DNA of 64,000 nucleotides from Pedobacter cryoconitis (GTDB lineage: Bacteria > Bacteroidota > Bacteroidia > Sphingobacteriales > Sphingobacteriaceae): positions 62,001-126,000 of the forward strand of contig NZ_JACHCE010000013.1 of the NCBI RefSeq assembly GCF_014200605.1. The letters are read 5' to 3'. The notes below the pieces were generated by a model. The model saw nothing but the letters and a program-made list of their open reading frames with translations. It was not told the origin of the DNA and did no database searches. Positions 1 to 7,545 of this stretch are shown here, in pieces. Numbering within the stretch: the first letter of the stretch is position 1; each line of letters starts with the position of its first letter. The position numbers and the translations under genes are program-made.

Positions 1-806
1 CTCCAGACCACTCTGCCACCATTCATCACAAAATAGTTAATCTTATACTTTACAGCTTCCGAAAACTCATGCTGAGGTTTAGCAATGAAAAGAATTTTGA
101 GCTTATCCAATCCTTGTTTGCTGATCTGGTTTAAATCTACACGCCCAACTTCATAACTATCGGACAATGATTTCATCGCGTCACTCAAAAACAAGTCCGA
201 AGGTTCTCCATTACCCTCTGTAAAGCCTATACGTGGATTCTCTCCTGTACTTACCTTTTTAATTGCAGAAGTAAAGACGTATTCAAGATTCTGAATAGAA
301 TTATTAATGTTGTCTTCATAATTTCCCCCTGCATCCAGATTTTGAAGCAGCTTAACTGCAATCTGTCTCTCTCCGGCTTGTACAATAGCCATTGGGAAGA
401 TCGTTTTTTGCGTAAATCCTGCGTCGTTTTTAATATTCAGATTAGTTGGCTCGATACCTATTCTGTACAAATTATTTAAAACTGTATCCTGCTCCTGCTG
501 TGCCAGTCCACTGATAGGATCAGTAAAGACAACTTTTATTTTCACCGAAGAGTTAGCTTTGTAGTCATTTAGTAAATCTGTCGCAGCCCTCTGTAAACGC
601 TTGAAAGCCGCCGGAAGTTCACCTTCTAAAAACACTGTAATTGTAATCTGCTGATGGGCTTTAGCTAAAACTGCTTTAGATTTTGGATGGAGCGTGAATC
701 TTTTATCTTTCGTAAAATCAAAACGGGTATAAAAATAACTGGCTGCGATATTCATGATAATCAGCAGTATAGCAAAAAGAAAGATCTTCATTTTCTGATT
801 TACCAT
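1..806 (-). CDS. gldG: GldG-like gliding/ABC transporter auxiliary protein, 3' end outside window
   Basis: About 268 codons are visible and the frame runs off the left edge. The start at 806 overlaps the end of gldF by 7 nt and follows a GGAGG six bases upstream; a second in-frame ATG lies at 791. The first 20 residues form one membrane segment (IFLFAILLIIMNIAAS), followed by an extracytoplasmic domain of the GldG / ABC_transp_aux type (YFYTRFDFTKDKRFTL). GldG is an accessory of the GldA-GldF ABC transporter known from gliding Bacteroidota; the full protein is usually about 560 residues. The identity rests on position beside gldF plus this N-terminal pattern. Actual gliding cannot be deduced from it, since many non-gliding Bacteroidota keep gldAFG. 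Confidence 0.85.
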   Translation of the reverse strand, partial: MVNQKMKIFLFAILLIIMNIAASYFYTRFDFTKDKRFTLHPKSKAVLAKAHQQITITVFLEGELPAAFKRLQRAATDLLNDYKANSSVKIKVVFTDPISGLAQQEQDTVLNNLYRIGIEPTNLNIKNDAGFTQKTIFPMAIVQAGERQIAVKLLQNLDAGGNYEDNINNSIQNLEYVFTSAIKKVSTGENPRIGFTEGNGEPSDLFLSDAMKSLSDSYEVGRVDLNQISKQGLDKLKILFIAKPQHEFSEAVKYKINYFVMNGGRVVW

Positions 807-1528
807 TTTCTCCCTCCTATCACTATACGGGTTATTCCCAGGAATAATAAAATAAAGGTGATAAAATAAATCAGATCACGTGTATCAAGTACTCCCCTGC
901 TCATGGACTGAAAATGTTCATTGATGCTTAACCAGGCAAACACATCTTCAAATATGGTGGATGTGAAAATTTTCCCGAGTGAATCAAAACCGCTATAAAC
1001 AATAAAGGAGAATAAGACGGCTACTGCAAAAGCAATGACTTGATTTTTTGTAATGGACGAAGCGAAAATACCGATAGCAGTAAAAGCTGCACCTAACAAT
1101 AACAAACCAGCATAAGAGCCTGCAACCGCTCCCCCGTCAATATTACCCTTAGGCAGACCTAGCTGTATGATAGAATAATAATATAATAAGGTAGGGACCA
1201 GCGCAAAGAAAACCAGAGTAAGACAGGCAAAATATTTAGCAAGAATAATCTGCCAGTCAGTGAGTGGCCTGCTGGCCAGCAAAATATAAGTCCCTTCTCT
1301 GCGCTCTTCTGCGAACGAACGCATGGTAATAGCAGGAATTAAGAACATAAATAGAAATGGGGTAAGACTAAAAAAGCCATTCAGCTCAGCATAGCCATAC
1401 TCAAGAATAGACGTATCCGGAAAGAACCAGAGAAGTAAACCGGAGACCAGCAGGAATACACCAATCGTGATGTATGCCATTAATGAATTTAATAAACTGA
1501 ATAATTCGCGTTTAAATACTGCGTACAT
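800..1528 (-). CDS. gldF: GldF-like ABC transporter permease
   Basis: The 242-residue protein has about six membrane segments and the ABC-2 permease motif FAEERREGTYILLASRPLTD in its first third, which marks the GldF/NosY-like permease class. The length matches family members. It should form the membrane channel for the GldA ATPase encoded at 3780-4487, with GldG translated from the overlapping next gene. A TAACTTCG sequence on the minus strand at 1554-1547, 18 nt before the ATG, resembles the Bacteroidota -7 element TAnnTTTG with one change, so the transcript probably starts here and gldF-gldG form an operon. Confidence 0.9.
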   Translation of the reverse strand: MYAVFKRELFSLLNSLMAYITIGVFLLVSGLLLWFFPDTSILEYGYAELNGFFSLTPFLFMFLIPAITMRSFAEERREGTYILLASRPLTDWQIILAKYFACLTLVFFALVPTLLYYYSIIQLGLPKGNIDGGAVAGSYAGLLLLGAAFTAIGIFASSITKNQVIAFAVAVLFSFIVYSGFDSLGKIFTSTIFEDVFAWLSINEHFQSMSRGVLDTRDLIYFITFILLFLGITRIVIGGRKW

Positions 1529-1649
1529 GAAAAAATATAATGATGCCGAAGTTAGTAAATATCAGGAGAACGGAAAAGTATAAGAGATTAAACAGGTTTT
1601 ACTTAAATTAGTATGAATTACACAGCCAAATTTATTAAAGGATAATATT

Positions 1650-2258
1650 ATGGGCAAATTAGATAACCGTATAGATCTTTATATTGATAACGCCGCTGTT
1701 TATGCACAGCCAATATTAAACCATCTCAGGATGCTGGTCCATGAAGCATGCCCCGAAATCATAGAAAAGATAAAATGGGGTTGTCCTCATTTCGATTATA
1801 AAGGCCCTGTATGTCATATGGCTGCTTTTAAAAACCATTGTGCTTTTGGTTTTTGGAAAGGGGCGCTGCTCCCTGATCTGCATCACCTGGTGGGAGAAGA
1901 TAAGCAACATGCGATGGGTCATCTGGGTAAATTGGAATCTGTGGAAGATTTACCTGGTGACGATGTTTTGATCACTTATATACAAAATGCTGTAATCCTA
2001 AATAAAGAAGGGGTTAAATTACCCAAAAAGACAACGGCACCCCGAACAGACTTACAAGTTCCGGATGATTTTGTAGAAAGATTGGTTACGGTTCCTGCTG
2101 CCGGAATTAATTTTGAAAAGTTCAGCTATGCCAAAAAGAAAGATTACCTGGAATGGTTTAAGGACGCGAAAACCGAGGCTACCAGAAATAAAAGGATGGA
2201 CACTGCAATAGAATGGATAATTGAAGGAAAATCCAGAAACTGGAAATATGAAAAATGA
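1650..2258 (+). CDS. DUF1801 / YdeI (OmdA) family protein
   Basis: The 202-residue cytoplasmic protein has two parts. Residues about 15-115 look like the DUF1801 (YdhG) fold, with the typical EIIEKIKWGCPHFDYKG stretch followed by an FGFWKG segment. Residues about 130-200 match the YdeI/OmpD-associated (OmdA) helical domain, ending in AKTEATRNKRMDTAIEWIIEG. YdeI-type proteins have been linked to peptide and bacteriocin resistance in enterobacteria, but no biochemical role is established, so none is assigned. It is a single gene divergent from gldF and ends at a strong bidirectional terminator shared with the next gene. Confidence 0.85.
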   Translation: MGKLDNRIDLYIDNAAVYAQPILNHLRMLVHEACPEIIEKIKWGCPHFDYKGPVCHMAAFKNHCAFGFWKGALLPDLHHLVGEDKQHAMGHLGKLESVEDLPGDDVLITYIQNAVILNKEGVKLPKKTTAPRTDLQVPDDFVERLVTVPAAGINFEKFSYAKKKDYLEWFKDAKTEATRNKRMDTAIEWIIEGKSRNWKYEK

Positions 2259-2275
2259 CATTCTGATAAGTCCCA

Positions 2276-2319
2276 AAAAAGAAAATGCCTTAAAATATAA
2301 TTTAAGGCATTTTCTTTTT
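2276..2319. terminator. Bidirectional terminator between convergent genes
   Basis: A perfect 19-bp stem (2276-2294 with 2301-2319) and a 6-nt loop lie between two convergent genes. Each end carries an A/T run, so it can stop transcription from both sides. Confidence 0.9.
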
Positions 2320-2344
2320 AGATGCAGTTTATTACACCATGAGC

Positions 2345-2899
2345 TTATAATCCGAAATTATAGGCAACTCTCAAACCAAAAAATCCTATAGAGGAATCTT
2401 TTGACCATCCTTCATACTTTACACCTAAATCAATTGCATTTTTGTTGGCAAGTGGCAATTCAAAACCAATATTTGGTGAATATGCAAAAGCAGTTGCAGC
2501 TCCATCACCAGTTAAGAAAGCAGCACCTACTTCACCGCCTGCATAAAATTTATCAGCAATAAAATATCTCACACCAACTTTTACCGGAACTGCTCCTGCG
2601 TTAGGATTTTTCCCAGTTTGTATAACAATTCCATTTGAATTGAATGAAATATATTGCACATCATTTTTACCTACAAAATTTAAGTAACCAGCTGAAGCTG
2701 TAAAATTTAATTTTGGTGCAATTGGAGTCTGGAATAATAGAGATCCGCCAAAACCAAACTTGTAACCATCGCTTAAGCTACCCATTGGAATAGCAAAATC
2801 AGCTCCTACACCTAATTTTGGACCTTTAACATTTTGAGCAGATACATTTGAGAATGCAAAAACACCGGCGATAGCCGTTAAGAGTAATAATTTTTTCAT
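2345..2899 (-). CDS. Outer membrane beta-barrel protein, paralogue 1
   Basis: The frame opens upstream at 2959, but the start at 2899 is preferred because it begins directly with the signal peptide MKKLLLLTAIAGVFAFSNVSA followed by Q. The mature part (about 162 residues) alternates polar and hydrophobic residues like an eight-stranded barrel: KLGVGADFAIPMG, GFGGSLLFQTPIA, FYAGGEVGAAF, and the closing strand FGLRVAYNFGL, which ends in an outer-membrane-type aromatic/Leu terminus. It is a close tandem paralogue of the gene at 3136-3690, sharing nearly the same signal peptide and strand order. No specific substrate or partner can be named. Confidence 0.85.
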   Translation of the reverse strand: MKKLLLLTAIAGVFAFSNVSAQNVKGPKLGVGADFAIPMGSLSDGYKFGFGGSLLFQTPIAPKLNFTASAGYLNFVGKNDVQYISFNSNGIVIQTGKNPNAGAVPVKVGVRYFIADKFYAGGEVGAAFLTGDGAATAFAYSPNIGFELPLANKNAIDLGVKYEGWSKDSSIGFFGLRVAYNFGL

Positions 2900-3069
2900 A
2901 ATTAACTTTTTAGATATTAAAATAATTGCAATGCTAAATAAAAAACACCTGAAAAGCAATTAAAAATAATATAAAATTAATTATAAATTATCTAAATTTA
3001 ATCTGTTTTCCAAATACGTCATGATTATTCATAAAATATTAAATTCAACAGTCAATAGTTATTGCACAA

Positions 3070-3103
3070 AAAAGCGTCTTAAATTTTAATTTAAGACGCT
3101 TTT
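3070..3103 (-). terminator. Terminator of outer membrane paralogue 2
   Basis: A perfect 14-bp stem (3070-3083 with 3090-3103), 6-nt loop and flanking A/T runs lie 33 bp beyond the stop of the minus-strand gene at 3136. Confidence 0.85.
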
Positions 3104-3135
3104 GAATGTTAATGTTACTAATTAAGGTATTAAAT

Positions 3136-3690
3136 TTATATACCGAAGTTAAATGCAAGTCTCAAACCAATAAAACTTTTAACCGGCACAATTAGTGAAT
3201 TATCTTTTCTATCACCTGACCATCCTTCATAACGTGCACCTAATTCGATAGTTGATTTATCAGCAACCGGGAATTCAACACCAAGTCCTGGAGAATATAT
3301 AAATGAAGTTCTTGAGCCATCACTAGTTCCGATTGCAGCACCCAATTCACCGCCTACGTAAAAATTCTCTGCAAGGAAATACCTTAATCCTGCTTTCAAG
3401 GGAATAGCGTTATATTTAGGATATTTAAGGTTTCCAACAAGCTCTTTACCTGTGAAATTCAAATATCCCGCACTACCCGTAAAATTCAGACTCTGGGCAA
3501 TTGGAGTTTGAAACTGCAATGAACCACCAAATCCTAATTTATACAGATCATTTGTACCACCTGTAGGCAAAGCAAAATCAACACCTATACCTAATTTCTG
3601 TCCTGACATAGCAGGGTCTTTTTTCTGAGCTGAAACGTTTGAGAATGCAAAAATTCCTGCTATGGCTGTTAGTAAAAATAATCTTTTCAT
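3136..3690 (-). CDS. Outer membrane beta-barrel protein, paralogue 2
   Basis: The 184-residue protein has signal peptide MKRLFLLTAIAGIFAFSNVSA and then Q. The mature part aligns by eye with its neighbour at 2345: LGIGVDFALPTG, LGFGGSLQFQTPIAQ, SAGYLNFTGK, LRYFLAENFYVGGELGAA, and terminal FIGLRLAFNFGI. It differs mainly in loops, with an extra loop SGDRKDNSLIVPVKS before the last strand. Each copy has its own terminator, so the pair may be transcribed separately. It is a small porin-like barrel of unknown ligand. The two copies sit between gldFG and gldA, which are often close together in other genomes. Confidence 0.85.
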   Translation of the reverse strand: MKRLFLLTAIAGIFAFSNVSAQKKDPAMSGQKLGIGVDFALPTGGTNDLYKLGFGGSLQFQTPIAQSLNFTGSAGYLNFTGKELVGNLKYPKYNAIPLKAGLRYFLAENFYVGGELGAAIGTSDGSRTSFIYSPGLGVEFPVADKSTIELGARYEGWSGDRKDNSLIVPVKSFIGLRLAFNFGI

Positions 3691-3779
3691 GATTTCTAAT
3701 TTAAGTTAATGGATATAATCCACTATAGCTTAATCAAAAAGTCTGCCAAACCCAAATAAGTTACACAAAGATCTAATTA

Positions 3780-4487
3780 TCAATTAGTTAACATCCTGAA
3801 CAAATCTTCTAAAGAGTCAGTTTTATGTTGTTTTTTAAGATCAATCAATGATGAATCTGCTACAATTTTTCCTTTATTGATAATTATAACCTGATCACAA
3901 AGTGCTTCGACCTCCTGCATAATATGTGTGGAAAGGACTACAGTTTTATTACTGCCCAGATTTTTAATCAGTTCACGGATATCTGACAATTGATTGGGGT
4001 CTAAACCTGTAGTTGGCTCGTCGAGTATTAAAATCTGCGGATCATGGATAATAGCCTGTGCTAATCCTACACGTTGTTTATATCCTTTACTTAACATAGC
4101 AATCTTTTTATGCTGCTCCTCACCCAGCCCTACTCTTTCAATAACCTCCCTCACTTTAATTTCCGGCTGAGATAACTGATAAGTACTGGCAACGAAAGCC
4201 AGAAATTCACGGACATACATATCTGTATATAATGGCGTATTTTCTGGTAAATACCCCAAAATACGTCGCATTTCAAGACTTTGAAGATGCGTATCATATC
4301 CCCCTAAACTTGATTTTCCGGAAGTTGGACGTAAATAACCCGTCAGCATGCGCATGGTGGTAGATTTACCAGCACCATTTGGTCCCAGGAAACCAAGGAT
4401 TTTACCCGGCATGGCCTCGAAACTGATACTGTCTACTGCTTTTTGATGACCATATATTTTTGACAGTCCTTCTACCTTTATACTCAA
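3780..4487 (-). CDS. gldA: GldA-like ABC transporter ATP-binding protein
   Basis: All ABC ATPase motifs are present: Walker A GPNGAGKST (about residue 35), Q-loop region LGYLPENTPLYTDMYVREF, signature LSKGYKQRVGLAQA, Walker B ILILDEPTTGLDP and the H-loop LSTHIM. The ENTPLY segment is typical of GldA. It should power the GldF permease. At 235 residues it is shorter than the roughly 300 usual for GldA: the linker after the ATPase core is nearly absent and the chain goes straight to the terminal SLEDLFRMLT motif. The last motif is intact, so this looks like a compact form rather than a frameshift. Confidence 0.85.
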   Translation of the reverse strand: MSIKVEGLSKIYGHQKAVDSISFEAMPGKILGFLGPNGAGKSTTMRMLTGYLRPTSGKSSLGGYDTHLQSLEMRRILGYLPENTPLYTDMYVREFLAFVASTYQLSQPEIKVREVIERVGLGEEQHKKIAMLSKGYKQRVGLAQAIIHDPQILILDEPTTGLDPNQLSDIRELIKNLGSNKTVVLSTHIMQEVEALCDQVIIINKGKIVADSSLIDLKKQHKTDSLEDLFRMLTN

Positions 4488-4506
4488 TGGGCTAATTTTA
4501 AATGTT

Positions 4507-4529
4507 ATTGATAGCTGATAACTATCAAT
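4507..4529 (-). promoter_or_regulatory. 8-bp inverted repeat in gldA leader
   Basis: ATTGATAG and CTATCAAT, perfect 8-bp arms separated by 7 nt, lie between the gldA -7 element (4538-4531) and the gldA start. It could be an operator or a leader hairpin. Function is inferred from position only. Confidence 0.4.
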
Positions 4530-4530
4530 T

Positions 4531-4538
4531 CAAAAGTA
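4531..4538 (-). promoter_or_regulatory. gldA promoter, -7 element
   Basis: TACTTTTG on the minus strand matches the Bacteroidota -7 consensus TAnnTTTG, 43 nt ahead of the gldA ATG. No clear -33 TTTG was seen. Confidence 0.55.
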
Positions 4539-4580
4539 ATAATTCGTATTTAATATACGCTAAAATTACCCTCCAAATTC

Positions 4581-4588
4581 TATATTTG
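4581..4588 (+). promoter_or_regulatory. glyS promoter, -7 element
   Basis: TATATTTG matches TAnnTTTG exactly and ends 7 nt before the glyS ATG, implying a very short or absent 5' leader. Confidence 0.65.
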
Positions 4589-4595
4589 CAGTATT

Positions 4596-6083
4596 ATGGC
4601 CAAAACAAATAACGACGAACAATTTAAAAATGTGATCTCCCACGCCAAGGAATATGGTTTCGTATTTCAAAGCAGCGAAATTTATGATGGCTTAAGTGCC
4701 GTTTATGATTATGGTCAGTTAGGTGCTGAACTAAAGAATAACATCAAAACTTACTGGTGGAAATCTATGGTTCAGATGCATGAAAACATTGTAGGCATCG
4801 ATTCTGCAATTTTTATGCATCCGAAAGTATGGAAAGCCAGTGGTCACGTTGACGGGTTTAGTGATCCGATGATCGATAACAAAGATTCGAACAAACGTTA
4901 CCGTGCTGACCAGTTATTAGAAGATAAAATTGCCCGTTATGAAAAAGACGGCAAAACAGATAAAGCAGCGAAGTTACAGGCTGATATGGATGATGCGCTT
5001 AAAGCTGAAAACCTGCCACAACTAAAAGTACTTATTGAAGAACATGAAATTGCCTGCCCCGTAAGCGGAACAAAAAACTGGACTGATGTACGTCAGTTTA
5101 ATCTGATGTTCAGTACACAGTTTGGTGCAATGGCCGAAGGTGCTGAAGAAGTTTATTTACGCCCCGAAACTGCACAGGGTATTTTTGTAAACTTTCTGAA
5201 TGTTCAGAAATCAGGAAGAATGAAAATTCCTTTTGGTATTGCACAAATCGGTAAAGCTTTCAGAAATGAGGTAATTGCCCGTCAGTTTATCATGCGTATG
5301 CGTGAATTTGAACAAATGGAAATGCAATTCTTTGTACGTCCGGGTGAAGAAATGAAGTGGTTTGAATACTGGAAAGAAGCGCGTCTTAAATGGCACACTG
5401 CTTTAGGTACAGATCCTGCAAAATATAAATATCATGACCATGCTAAACTTGCACACTATGCAAATGCAGCTACTGATATTGAATTTGAATTCCCATTCGG
5501 TTTCAAAGAAGTTGAAGGTATTCATAGCCGTACAGATTTCGATTTAACACAGCACCAGGAATTCTCTGGTAAGAAAATGCAATATTTCGACAATGATCTG
5601 AATGAAGAAGGTAAACCATATGGTAACTATATCCCCTATGTAATTGAAACTTCTATTGGTTTAGATCGTATGTTCTTATTGACCATGATTGGTGCTTTTG
5701 AAGAACAGGACCTGAGCGAAGGGGAAAAAACTGATAGCCGTATTGTGCTTCATTTACACCCTTGCCTTGCTCCAATCAAAGCAGCTATTTTACCATTAAC
5801 TAAAAAAGATGGTTTACCTGAGAAAGCAAAAACGATCATGGATAATCTGAAACTGGATTATAATGTCGTTTATGAAGAAAAAGATTCAATAGGAAAACGT
5901 TACCGCAGACAAGATGCGATTGGTACTCCTTTCTGTATCACTATTGATCACCAGACTTTAGAAGATGATACTGTAACCATCCGTCACCGTGACAGCATGG
6001 AACAACAAAGAATTGATATCAAAGACCTGGAAGAACTAATTGCAAATAAAGTAAGCTGGAAAAATCTGTTGAGACAATCTTAA
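4596..6083 (+). CDS. glyS: Glycyl-tRNA synthetase, homodimeric class II type
   Basis: The 495-residue enzyme charges tRNA-Gly with glycine. The class II core is clear: YLRPETAQGIFVNF, motif 2 IGKAFRNEVIARQFIMRMRE (near residues 215-235), the acidic-rich REFEQMEMQFF segment, and motif 3 ETSIGLDRMFLL. The C-terminal third is an anticodon-binding domain ending around the SWKNLL segment. This is the single-chain alpha2 form, not the alpha/beta type. It is a stand-alone gene with its own -7 element and a strong terminator. The short leader argues for the start at 4596. Confidence 0.97.
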   Translation: MAKTNNDEQFKNVISHAKEYGFVFQSSEIYDGLSAVYDYGQLGAELKNNIKTYWWKSMVQMHENIVGIDSAIFMHPKVWKASGHVDGFSDPMIDNKDSNKRYRADQLLEDKIARYEKDGKTDKAAKLQADMDDALKAENLPQLKVLIEEHEIACPVSGTKNWTDVRQFNLMFSTQFGAMAEGAEEVYLRPETAQGIFVNFLNVQKSGRMKIPFGIAQIGKAFRNEVIARQFIMRMREFEQMEMQFFVRPGEEMKWFEYWKEARLKWHTALGTDPAKYKYHDHAKLAHYANAATDIEFEFPFGFKEVEGIHSRTDFDLTQHQEFSGKKMQYFDNDLNEEGKPYGNYIPYVIETSIGLDRMFLLTMIGAFEEQDLSEGEKTDSRIVLHLHPCLAPIKAAILPLTKKDGLPEKAKTIMDNLKLDYNVVYEEKDSIGKRYRRQDAIGTPFCITIDHQTLEDDTVTIRHRDSMEQQRIDIKDLEELIANKVSWKNLLRQS

Positions 6084-6107
6084 CAGAATAATAATTACAG
6101 AATTAAA

Positions 6108-6148
6108 AACAGGCTGCATCATGATATATGATGCAGCCTGTTTTTTTT
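6108..6148 (+). terminator. glyS terminator
   Basis: A perfect 15-bp stem (6108-6122 with 6128-6142), 5-nt loop and an eight-T run stand 25 bp after the glyS stop. Confidence 0.93.
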
Positions 6149-6221
6149 AACTTATAAAATGATGGTCTCATTATTGTTAACAGCAGATGTATTAAATCTG
6201 CTCCATTTACGTTAACAAAAC

Positions 6222-6911
6222 ATGAAATTCATCCCTATAGCATTCTTTCTCTTCTTTTTCAGTATCAACACTACAAAAGCACAGTCGTCTGCTCAAAACT
6301 GGACATCCGAAGAACTCGAAAATGCAAATACCGCTAAAAACACGAGCTACCTGAATGAAGAGGAAAAGAAAATTGTATTCTATATGAATCTGGCACGTAC
6401 GGATGGAAAGAAATTCTTCAACACCTATTTTCAGGATTTCGTAAATGCCTATAACATAGACATGCAACAGTACAGTAATTATAATGAACTGAAGGTAAAT
6501 CGCAAAGACAAATATTACAGAGGTCTTGAACAAGATCTTAAAGGCATAAAAGGCCTGACTTTATTCAGCCCGGACGAAACATTGACCTGGATCTCTCAGC
6601 AACATGCTAAAGACATGAAAAAACATAACCTTGCCGGCCATAATTCAAGTGACGGAAGGTCTGTATCAGACCGGGTATGGAAATACTATCCTGGAAGAGC
6701 TGTATCAGAAAACCTGGCTTTTGGCTTCTCTAAAGGACTGGCCAATGTATGCATGCTGTTACTGGACAAAAATGTGCCTGATCTCGGACACCGGAAAACA
6801 ATTTTGGGTACCAGTTATAATTTAAGCCTTGTTGGAGTAAATATCAGCACGCATCCCGGATATAAATATTGTGCAGTCATAGATTTTATCTCTGCTCCTG
6901 CTACCCGTTAA
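6222..6911 (+). CDS. Secreted CAP (SCP/PR-1-like) domain protein
   Basis: The 229-residue protein starts with a signal peptide (MKFIPIAFFLFFFSINTTKA-Q). After a short linker the chain shows CAP superfamily signatures: NEEEKKIVFYMNLARTDGKK, then SQQHAKDMKKHNLAGHNSSD with the conserved His, SENLAFGF with the conserved Glu, and the late GHRKTILG segment. CAP proteins in bacteria are exported and include proteases and lipid binders, but the activity is rarely known. It is monocistronic, following the glyS terminator. There is no cysteine pattern indicating a lipoprotein. Confidence 0.88.
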   Translation: MKFIPIAFFLFFFSINTTKAQSSAQNWTSEELENANTAKNTSYLNEEEKKIVFYMNLARTDGKKFFNTYFQDFVNAYNIDMQQYSNYNELKVNRKDKYYRGLEQDLKGIKGLTLFSPDETLTWISQQHAKDMKKHNLAGHNSSDGRSVSDRVWKYYPGRAVSENLAFGFSKGLANVCMLLLDKNVPDLGHRKTILGTSYNLSLVGVNISTHPGYKYCAVIDFISAPATR

Positions 6912-6980
6912 ATTGAGCAGTTATTTTCGATATCGGATATCAATTCCTAACTTGCCCCCTTTATTGATTTCTAATACCCC

Positions 6981-7460
6981 ATGCGTAAAGCCGTACTCAG
7001 ATTTATAGACTTTTTTTACCCCCCTTTTTCACGTTGGGTGTCTCCCCATACTTTCAGATATATTATTTCTGGTGGTACAACGGCCGCAACAGGGATTATA
7101 GTCTATTATATCGTCTATAACTATATTCTTCATCAGCAACATGTTGACCTGCCCTTTCCTCCGGGAATGATCACAGCTCCCGTTGCTGCGCTGATTATTG
7201 AGTCTGTTATTACATTTATCATTGGCTTTGCCCTGAATAAATACCTCGTATTTACACAATCACAATTAAAAGGAAGGGTTCAGTTATTCCGTTATGGTAC
7301 TGTTGTAGCTACTAATATTCTGCTCAATTTTGCCATGCTGAAATTATTAGTAGAAACCTTTCATCTGTATCCAACCATAGCTAAAATTATCTGTACAGCT
7401 ATTCTTGCGATCTTCAGCTATTTTAGCCAGAAGCATTTTTCTTTCAAGGTAAAAAAATAA
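6981..7460 (+). CDS. GtrA-family membrane protein
   Basis: The 159-residue protein has four membrane segments and the GtrA/DPMS landmarks FRYIISGGTTAATGIIVYYIV at residues about 25-45 and FALNKYLVF at about 82-90, with a basic C-terminus KHFSFKVKK. GtrA-like proteins are thought to help move prenyl-linked sugars across the inner membrane for cell-surface glycosylation. There is no glycosyltransferase next to it here, so the substrate is unknown. It has no obvious promoter and may be read through from the CAP gene, 69 bp upstream. Confidence 0.85.
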   Translation: MRKAVLRFIDFFYPPFSRWVSPHTFRYIISGGTTAATGIIVYYIVYNYILHQQHVDLPFPPGMITAPVAALIIESVITFIIGFALNKYLVFTQSQLKGRVQLFRYGTVVATNILLNFAMLKLLVETFHLYPTIAKIICTAILAIFSYFSQKHFSFKVKK

Positions 7461-7545
7461 ATCATTTAGAAGTAAAAGCATTACGGTTTTCTTGATAAAT
7501 CGTAGCCCCACCCTTATCTTTAGACAAACACAAATATCAAAGGCA

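Noticed and set aside
687..869. 60-codon plus-strand frame over the gldG/gldF junction
   Set aside because: It lies entirely within the overlapping minus-strand gldG and gldF genes and has no protein-like features.
2900..2959. Longer N-terminus for the outer-membrane protein at 2345
   Set aside because: The start at 2899 begins directly with a signal peptide nearly identical to that of its paralogue.
7492..7545. Longer N-terminus for the aromatic hydroxylase
   Set aside because: The extra 18 codons include the likely promoter -7 region and do not resemble the family N-terminus; MSDFNDF is a better start.
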